Source of the DNA: Bathynomus jamesi
Lineage: Eukaryota; Arthropoda; Malacostraca; Isopoda; Cirolanidae
Assembly (NCBI GenBank): GCA_023014485.1
Contig: JAJOZX010001737.1
Coordinates: 1 to 64,000 of the forward strand
Direction of reading: 5' to 3'
Length of the DNA: 64,000 bases
The first letter of the stretch is position 1. Each line of letters opens with the position of its first letter. Shown piece after piece: positions 62,771 through 64,000 of the stretch. The notes below the pieces were generated by a model. The model saw only the letters and a program-made list of their open reading frames with translations, had not been told where the DNA came from and made no database searches. Position numbers and translations under genes: made by a program.

Positions 62771-63433
62771 AAGGGTGTCCCAGAAGTCTTGGAGGGGTTT
62801 TATTTGGCTATAACTTTTTGTTTGGGGATCAAGTAAAAAAAGGTTTGTAACACTTGAAAGTATATTTATTGCGATTTTAATTACAAATTTAATATCTGGC
62901 GAAAATCTTCATTTTCATTGCGTATATCTAAAATCGCATTAGCGTACGTTATCCGACTCTCATGATCTTGTGATTTAATTTCTTGAGCAATTTGAATTTT
63001 GTACGGGTAAAGATTGATATCCCCTCTTAAAATTCGATGTAAGGAACTTCTTGAAATGTTTATTTCCTGGCTGCGTCGTCGGACTGATGTGGATTTTCCT
63101 CAACGCTTTCACGAACCATCTCAACCCGAGTTGGACTTCGGCTTGTCCGAGGACGCCCAGTCCGTGGCTCGTCTCCTTGACCCTTTCCCATACGAAATTT
63201 AGCGACGTACCGTCGAATAGTTCGATCAGAAGGAGCAGAACGTGTGTTGAATTTTAATCGAAAAGCTCTCTGAGCGGCAATGATGGAAGAGTTGTTTGTC
63301 AAATAGTTTCACAATAGCCACTTTGTTGCACTGTCCAGGATTCCATTTTCATTAATCGCAGGAAGGGTACTTTAATTTAAAAAGAAAAAGTTATAGCCAA
63401 ATAAAGCCCCTCCGAGACTTCTGGGACACCCCG
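62771..63433 (-). mobile_element. Mariner-like element F, internally deleted
   Basis: Inverted repeats GGGTGTCCCAGAAGTCTYGG (left arm at 62773) extend into AGGGGYTTTATTTGGCTATAAC. TA lies at 62769-62770 and 63434-63435. It is 663 bp long. The host hAT-6 gene reads up to the left TA and resumes after the right one. Confidence 0.92.
63060..63302 (-). pseudogene. Mariner F transposase, N-terminal DNA-binding part only
   Basis: AAQRAFRLKFNTRSAPSDRT and RTGRPRTSRSPTRVEMVRES show the first helix-turn-helix and the GRPR hook. The sequence leftward (63060-62930) still resembles the start of the second helix-turn-helix. The entire catalytic domain is deleted. Confidence 0.8.
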
Positions 63434-64000
63434 TATAAGTGGTTTGCAAAGCAAAGTTCTTAATGCATATCCTTTGGCCCTTTTTAAACATTGCTATACA
63501 CATGTTAAACTTAGTTTTATAGCAAGGCCTTTCGAACATCAAAGAGTGTCAGGTTTTTTTTCAGACTAAATGGATTAACGTCATATTTTTCTAAATCCTC
63601 TAAAAGAGTACATGCTCTACATGAGTTCGTTAATAAAAGACTATCCTCTGTAGCACCTACTAGATGGAATTTTACATCTCGTTTAAGTAACACTGCAGAA
63701 ATACAGAAGTCAGTTAACTGAATTTTTCAAACATGTTATCGAAAATTCTGAAAACGGGAACACTGATTTTTAAGTTTCTTAGAAGATTTTCACACAATTT
63801 TGTTTCTTGAATTTTTTTCAAAACTGTTTGGCTATACTGACGTTTTATACAATGTACTACAGAGCAAAACTTATGATGTATTATATTGTTGCAAGAAAAT
63901 AAGTGGTGTCACACAGCAGCTTAAATACGACAAGGAACATAGATTTGAAGAGCTATGGATTTCTGCTGTATGTAACAAGCACGATAATGATTAATTATCA

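Larger units (their letters stand above)
62300..63994 (+). pseudogene. hAT-6 transposase (ZMYM1-like), interrupted by mariner F
   Basis: VICYLAKQAVPLRGHDESDN (about 62295-62355) is the start of the core. After a short region with stops comes SPTVQNDIIQAISNVVKDHI, then TFVAIVLDETSDVMSKSQLS (first catalytic Asp). LVGQTYDGASVMSGH (second Asp) ends at the mariner at 62770. Beyond it the gene continues with SGLQSKVLNAYPLALFKHCY, LNGLTSYFSKSSKRVHALHE and VAPTRWNFTSRLSN (63650-63690, the Trp motif), then a helical part with FSKLFGYTDVLYNVLQSKTY to 63994. The dimerisation domain lies outside. Frameshifts and stops are present in each part. Confidence 0.78.
61915..64000 (+). mobile_element. hAT-6 transposon (hAT-5 family), left terminus absent, runs off the window
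   Basis: The 5' noncoding part (61915-62300) is homologous to the interior of hAT-5, so both belong to one family. hAT-6 would be the coding version. Coding sequence follows from 62300. Its left end is truncated at the LINE fragment. A mariner (62771-63433) sits in the gene. The right end is beyond 64000. Confidence 0.72.

Overview
The window is repeat-dense eukaryotic DNA, and I find no host gene that I can support. The coding content is reverse transcriptases, endonucleases and cut-and-paste transposases in various states of decay. Several carry GT-AG introns. The element mix (CR1-like, jockey-like and Penelope-like retroelements, long-LTR Gypsy, Merlin, hAT, DD41D-type mariner, and a possible Sola2-like element) and AT-rich spacers with TA, TTATTA and TTAGG-like simple repeats suggest an invertebrate, most likely an arthropod and possibly a crustacean. 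That assignment is inference. Layout: (1) 1-11685 is a hAT element (hAT-1, ZMYM1-type) whose left end lies outside the window. Two head-to-tail copies of one CR1-like LINE interrupt its coding region (1253-4338 and 4346-9102, minus strand), and the second LINE copy is itself interrupted by a CGGBP1-like hAT (hAT-2, 7146-9047) with a perfect 8-bp target duplication. (2) 12351-13110 is a deleted mariner. (3) 13242-23095 is hAT-3, inserted in a TA repeat and split by a complete 8-kb Gypsy element (Gypsy-1, 13912-21888). (4) 23145-24317 and 24595-25498 are two more mariner relatives. (5) 25545-28600 is a Penelope-like element with inverted terminal segments and a hammerhead-core-like motif, split by a jockey LINE. 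(6) 29762-31060 is another mariner. (7) 31838-57246 is a complex nest. A short hAT (hAT-5) is split by Gypsy-2, which carries two Merlin copies, a 200-bp foldback MITE inside one Merlin, and an unclassified transposon (41760-44654). Gypsy-2 then ends in an inverted copy of its own LTR-leader-gag start. Next come a long-TIR, possibly Sola2-like element (47559-51855), a LINE relic and a DUF4817-type mariner (53919-55489). (8) 57247-61910 is a LINE fragment split by an intron-containing ZBED-type hAT (hAT-4, 57436-61626). (9) 61915-64000 is another hAT (hAT-6), split by a short mariner and running off the right edge. The most informative result is structural. The two halves of hAT-5, both halves of an LTR, and an 8-bp target duplication only make sense if 47559-57246 has been inverted, either in the genome or in the assembly. 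The second is that both Gypsy copies carry a canonical T_TTA_AAC slippery heptamer directly before the gag stop codon, with pol in the -1 frame. Almost all of the biology here is element mobility: each transposase acts on its own terminal inverted repeats, and the retroelements copy through RNA. Most copies carry frameshifts or stops and look inactive as single copies, although several are only one or two lesions from an open frame.
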